36,414 nucleotides of DNA, from the NCBI GenBank assembly GCA_017446685.1, contig JAFSQI010000051.1, forward strand, positions 1-36,414. Reading direction: 5' to 3'. The stretch's first letter is position 1. Each line of letters starts with the position of its first letter. Below the pieces are notes generated by a model, which saw only the letters and a program-made list of their open reading frames with translations, did not search any database and was not told the DNA's origin. Made by a program: the position numbers and the translations under genes. Shown piece by piece: positions 33,371 through 36,414 of this stretch. The stretch comes from Butyrivibrio sp. GTDB lineage: Bacteria; Bacillota; Clostridia; Lachnospirales; Lachnospiraceae.

Positions 33371-36133
33371 ATGGATAAATTTATTAGCCTTAAAGGGAAC
33401 TGGAAAGTGGTTCTTCCTGATGAAAGCAAATATAGCGCGGTTTTGCCGGGAACTTTGGATACTAATGAAATCGGCTATGAAGACAAATCGGTGGGAAAAC
33501 TTTATCAGGACGAGAATTATGTAGAAAATGAGGCTCTTTCCGAGGCAAAGGTCATAGCGACAAGATATACCAGAAAGCATACTTTTGAGGGAAAAGCTGA
33601 ATTTATTAAGGTTTGGGATAAGCAAGTACCTGAAGATAAGAGATTGTTTTTAAAAGCAGAGAGAGCAAGAGTTCTATATCTGTTTATTGATGGAAAAGAA
33701 GTTACTGCTTTGTCAGGAAGTCTCTCAACACCGTATGTTTTTGAGGTCACAGCTCTTTTGCATAAAGGGGCGGAGATTAAGCTTGTATCGGATAACAGCT
33801 ATGAAAATCTTCCCCACGACAATATTGTCTATTCCTCTGCGGCAACGGATGAGACACAGACCAACTGGAACGGAATATTGGGAGAGTTTGGCATAGAGAT
33901 AAAAGAGAAGGCTTTTATCGAAAATGTCAGAGTATATCCAAGAAGAGCTGAAAATAGCGCAAGCTGGATATTGGATGTTGAGGCAAAGATTGATTCTTTG
34001 GCTGATTTTGAAGGAAAGCTCTTTCTTGATTTCGAAGAAATATCTCAAAAAAAGGAAATTGAAGTTGAGGGAAAAGCCGGAAAAACAAGCATAAAGGCAA
34101 GTGTTTTAGTGGATGTTCCAGAAGAGCTTTTATGGGATGAGTTTTACGGAAAGCTGATTCATTTAAATTGTACGTTTATGATATTAAACGGAATGAGCGG
34201 TGAAGAGGATACTTGCGGCGTTTCTTTTGGCATAAGGGCATTTGAGGACATAGACGGACATTTGTGCATAAACGGAAGAAGAGTATTCTTAAGAAGTGAG
34301 GCAAACTGCGCAGTATTTCCGGAGACCGGTCATCCTCCTGTGGATGTAGAAGCCTGGAAAAAAATTATAGCTACTTACATGGGCTACGGCGTAAACTGCC
34401 TGCGTTTCCATTCGCACTGTCCGCCGGAAGCAGCTTTTTATGCGGCTGATGAGCTTGGAGTGTTGATGCAGCCGGAGCTTTCACACTGGAATCCCGTGGA
34501 TGCTTTTTCTGATGAGAAGGCTGTATCCTACTATAGTAAGGAACTTAAGGAAATACTGAATGTGTATGCAAATCATCCTTCTTTTGTGATGCTTACTTTC
34601 GGAAATGAATTGCAGGCTAAAAAAGATGGTATGGAAATAGTTCACAGGCTTTTAGGGCTGTGTCATGACATGGATAAAACGCGTCTTTTCGCTTTTGCTT
34701 CAAATGCTTTTTACGGAGAAAAAGGTGCTGATGACAAGAGCGATTTCTATACTGCCATGAGGTACAACGGTCTTCCGATGCGAGCTACTTTTGACGGCAT
34801 GCAGGGGTATCTTAATAATGAATATCCTGATGCAAAGCATGATTATTCAGAAACAGTCGCTAAGATAAGAGAGGACTTCAAAAAGCCTGTTTTTAGTTTT
34901 GAAGTAGGACAGTTTGAGGTTTTACCTGATTTTAAAGAAATAAGCGAGTTTCACGGAGTAACAAGTCCTAAAAATATTGAGCTGATAAGAGAAAATGTTG
35001 CGAAAAAGGGATTTCTCTCAGATTGGGAAAAAAGAGTTGAGGCAACTGGAGAGCTATCGCTTATTGGATATAGAGAGGAAGTAGAGGCGGCGCTTAGAAC
35101 AGAGGATTATTCCGGAATTTCTCTTTTGGGACTTCAGGATTTTCCGGGGCAGGGAACGGCGCTTGTCGGAATGCTCAATTCACATCTAAAGTCAAAGCCT
35201 TATGGATTTGCTGATCCTTCAAGATTTAAGAGCTTTTTTACAGATGTGTTACCACTTGTTTACCTGGAAAAATATACTTATTCTGAAGATGAAGAGATTG
35301 TAGCTAAGGTTAAGCTTGCAAATTATTCCAAAAATGATGTCAAAGGTAAGTTAAGTTATACTCTTCGAAAGTGCAAAGACATAGGTAGTAGGGGAGAGTA
35401 CGTTTCAATATTTGAAGATGCTTCTGAAGAAGAGGTTGTCTGCAAATGTGGAGAGCTTACAGAAGTTGGCAAAGCAAAAATAGATCTTAAAAAGTTATGC
35501 CTTAAAGAAAATACAGAGCTTGAACTTACGGCGTGCGTAGGTTCTTTTATAAACACATACAGAATCTGGGTATATGTTGATGAAAGTCTTATCCCTGTGA
35601 AACCTGAAGGTATATATGAGACGGCAAACTTGGATGGTAAGGCAAAGAAGGTGCTAGAGGAAGGTGGCACAGTATTTTTTGCTCCTGAATCAACAAAAGA
35701 AGCACTTCCTAACTCAATTAAATCTACTTTTACAACGGATTTTTGGTCGGTGGGAACTTTTGCAAGTCAGGAAGGCAGTATGGGACTTCTTATAGATGAC
35801 AGTCATCCGCTGTTTAAAGATTATCCTACAGCTTTTCATACTGATTATCAGTGGTTTATGCAGAGCTCCCAGAGAGCACTGATATTGCCTGCCGGAATAA
35901 AGAGCATAGTTACTGTGATGGACAGCTATGCGTATCTTAGAAATATGGGAATGCTGCTTGAATTTAACTGCCTTGGCGGTAAAATATTCATTTCAACAAT
36001 GAACCTGCAAAATCTCAAAGATTATCCGGAGTGCAGAGCTCTTTTAACATCTGTTTACAGATATATGTCATCAGAGGAGTTTGTGCCAGAACAGGATATT
36101 TCATATGAAAAGTTATTGGAAATAGCAGGTTAA
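33371..36133 (+). CDS. Glycoside hydrolase family 2 protein
   Basis: This 920-aa protein has the GH2 layout: an N-terminal jelly-roll sugar-binding domain (about 1-190), an Ig-like domain (about 190-295), a TIM-barrel catalytic domain (about 295-600) and an extra C-terminal beta-rich part. The barrel starts with the typical LCINGRRVFLRSE segment. The acid/base is likely E413 in FGNEL and the nucleophile E511 in FSFEVGQFE. There is no signal peptide, so it acts inside the cell. The family covers beta-galactosidases, beta-glucuronidases, beta-mannosidases and others; specificity cannot be read here. The start has little ribosome binding site (AAGGTTAG) and relies on closeness to the preceding gene. 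It ends at a very strong terminator. Confidence 0.85.
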   Translation: MDKFISLKGNWKVVLPDESKYSAVLPGTLDTNEIGYEDKSVGKLYQDENYVENEALSEAKVIATRYTRKHTFEGKAEFIKVWDKQVPEDKRLFLKAERARVLYLFIDGKEVTALSGSLSTPYVFEVTALLHKGAEIKLVSDNSYENLPHDNIVYSSAATDETQTNWNGILGEFGIEIKEKAFIENVRVYPRRAENSASWILDVEAKIDSLADFEGKLFLDFEEISQKKEIEVEGKAGKTSIKASVLVDVPEELLWDEFYGKLIHLNCTFMILNGMSGEEDTCGVSFGIRAFEDIDGHLCINGRRVFLRSEANCAVFPETGHPPVDVEAWKKIIATYMGYGVNCLRFHSHCPPEAAFYAADELGVLMQPELSHWNPVDAFSDEKAVSYYSKELKEILNVYANHPSFVMLTFGNELQAKKDGMEIVHRLLGLCHDMDKTRLFAFASNAFYGEKGADDKSDFYTAMRYNGLPMRATFDGMQGYLNNEYPDAKHDYSETVAKIREDFKKPVFSFEVGQFEVLPDFKEISEFHGVTSPKNIELIRENVAKKGFLSDWEKRVEATGELSLIGYREEVEAALRTEDYSGISLLGLQDFPGQGTALVGMLNSHLKSKPYGFADPSRFKSFFTDVLPLVYLEKYTYSEDEEIVAKVKLANYSKNDVKGKLSYTLRKCKDIGSRGEYVSIFEDASEEEVVCKCGELTEVGKAKIDLKKLCLKENTELELTACVGSFINTYRIWVYVDESLIPVKPEGIYETANLDGKAKKVLEEGGTVFFAPESTKEALPNSIKSTFTTDFWSVGTFASQEGSMGLLIDDSHPLFKDYPTAFHTDYQWFMQSSQRALILPAGIKSIVTVMDSYAYLRNMGMLLEFNCLGGKIFISTMNLQNLKDYPECRALLTSVYRYMSSEEFVPEQDISYEKLLEIAG

Positions 36134-36147
36134 ATTATTTCGTCAAA

Positions 36148-36197
36148 AAAATCTTTCACCTAAATTTATATTGGTTTAGGTGAAAGATTTTCTTTTT
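36148..36197 (+). terminator. Strong terminator after the GH2 gene
   Basis: A perfect 17-bp stem (36148-36164 with 36175-36191) with a 10-base loop is followed by TCTTTTT. The A run on the left also gives a T run on the minus strand, so it may work in both directions. Confidence 0.9.
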
Positions 36198-36261
36198 AAT
36201 ATTGAAATCAGTTTTCTAAATTTGAAGCATTTACGCCTGCAATTCTTCATATAGTCCCCTA

Positions 36262-36290
36262 TAGACGCAGAGCAATAATATCGTTATAAT
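36262..36290 (+). promoter_or_regulatory. Promoter of the terminal small gene
   Basis: TAGACG (36262-36267) and a consensus TATAAT (36285-36290) are 17 bases apart, about 40 bases before ATG 36332. Confidence 0.6.
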
Positions 36291-36331
36291 ATTATTGAAA
36301 TCTTAGGCATGTGTTTTATGAGGGATAGACT

Positions 36332-36414
36332 ATGGCGTATGATGAATCAACAAAAAAATCAACTATAAAATATATAAAGGATAAGCAGCAGGAAATAAAG
36401 CTGCGATATAAGAA
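36332..36414 (+). CDS. Small DNA-binding/antitoxin-like protein, N-terminal part (runs off window)
   Basis: An ATG at 36332, preceded by GAGGGATAG, opens a frame that stays open to the window end (27 codons, MAYDESTKKSTIKYIKDKQQ...). Short basic proteins with this kind of start in Lachnospiraceae are often ribbon-helix-helix (Arc/CopG-like) regulators or antitoxins. That is a resemblance only, since too little of the protein is visible. Confidence 0.6.
   Translation, partial: MAYDESTKKSTIKYIKDKQQEIKLRYK

Noticed and set aside
1-36414. CRISPR arrays, transposases, integrases or phage genes
   Set aside because: None is visible; no regularly spaced repeat array and no product of those families was found.

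Overview
The window looks like chromosomal DNA of a low-GC, anaerobic Firmicute, most likely a rumen or gut Lachnospiraceae of the Butyrivibrio/Pseudobutyrivibrio kind. The basis is low GC with AGGAGG-type ribosome binding sites, many two-component and AraC regulators, GHKL/LytTR and YesM/YesN signalling, a PPi-type phosphofructokinase and several plant-glycan enzymes. The taxonomic placement is inference; no database search was possible.

Layout. 1-157 is the 3' end of a 23S rRNA gene with no 5S rRNA or tRNA behind it before a terminator at 270-300. 382-4850 holds a LytTR response regulator and a GHKL sensor kinase, a typical pair that is here separated by a MATE efflux gene (minus) and an AraC regulator (plus). 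4935-5453 (minus) is a QueT-type queuosine-precursor transporter preceded by what looks like a class I preQ1 riboswitch. 5727-9862 is a same-strand run: a membrane GGDEF(degenerate)-EAL protein, an unknown 218-aa protein and a C-terminally anchored DUF2974-like lipase-fold protein. It faces a minus-strand GTPase (9874-11025). 11370-12356 is a secreted DUF3048 (YerB-like) protein.

12786-22390 is the largest functional unit: a galactose-type ABC importer (mglB-mglA-mglC), then a small membrane protein, a YesN response regulator, a YesM histidine kinase, a membrane-anchored periplasmic-binding protein and a second MglB-like lipoprotein. The second half reads as an extracellular sugar-sensing device that probably controls the importer. 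It has one binding protein for uptake and two more in the sensory operon.

22406-36133 is a glycan/accessory region: an unknown double-anchored membrane protein (minus), a cytoplasmic GH115-like enzyme, a TPM-domain protein, a PPi-phosphofructokinase (minus), a frameshifted and 5'-truncated surface-protein pseudogene, and an AraC regulator divergent from a DUF5107-TPR / GH2 gene pair that ends in a 17-bp perfect-stem terminator. The window ends inside a small gene (36332 onward).

Beyond the genes, two diverged copies of an intergenic inverted-repeat element (12360-12426 and 23473-23546) are the most repeat-like structure. Several promoters with 16-18 bp spacing, an operator-like palindrome in front of the MATE gene and tandem direct repeats in front of the first AraC gene can also be read directly.
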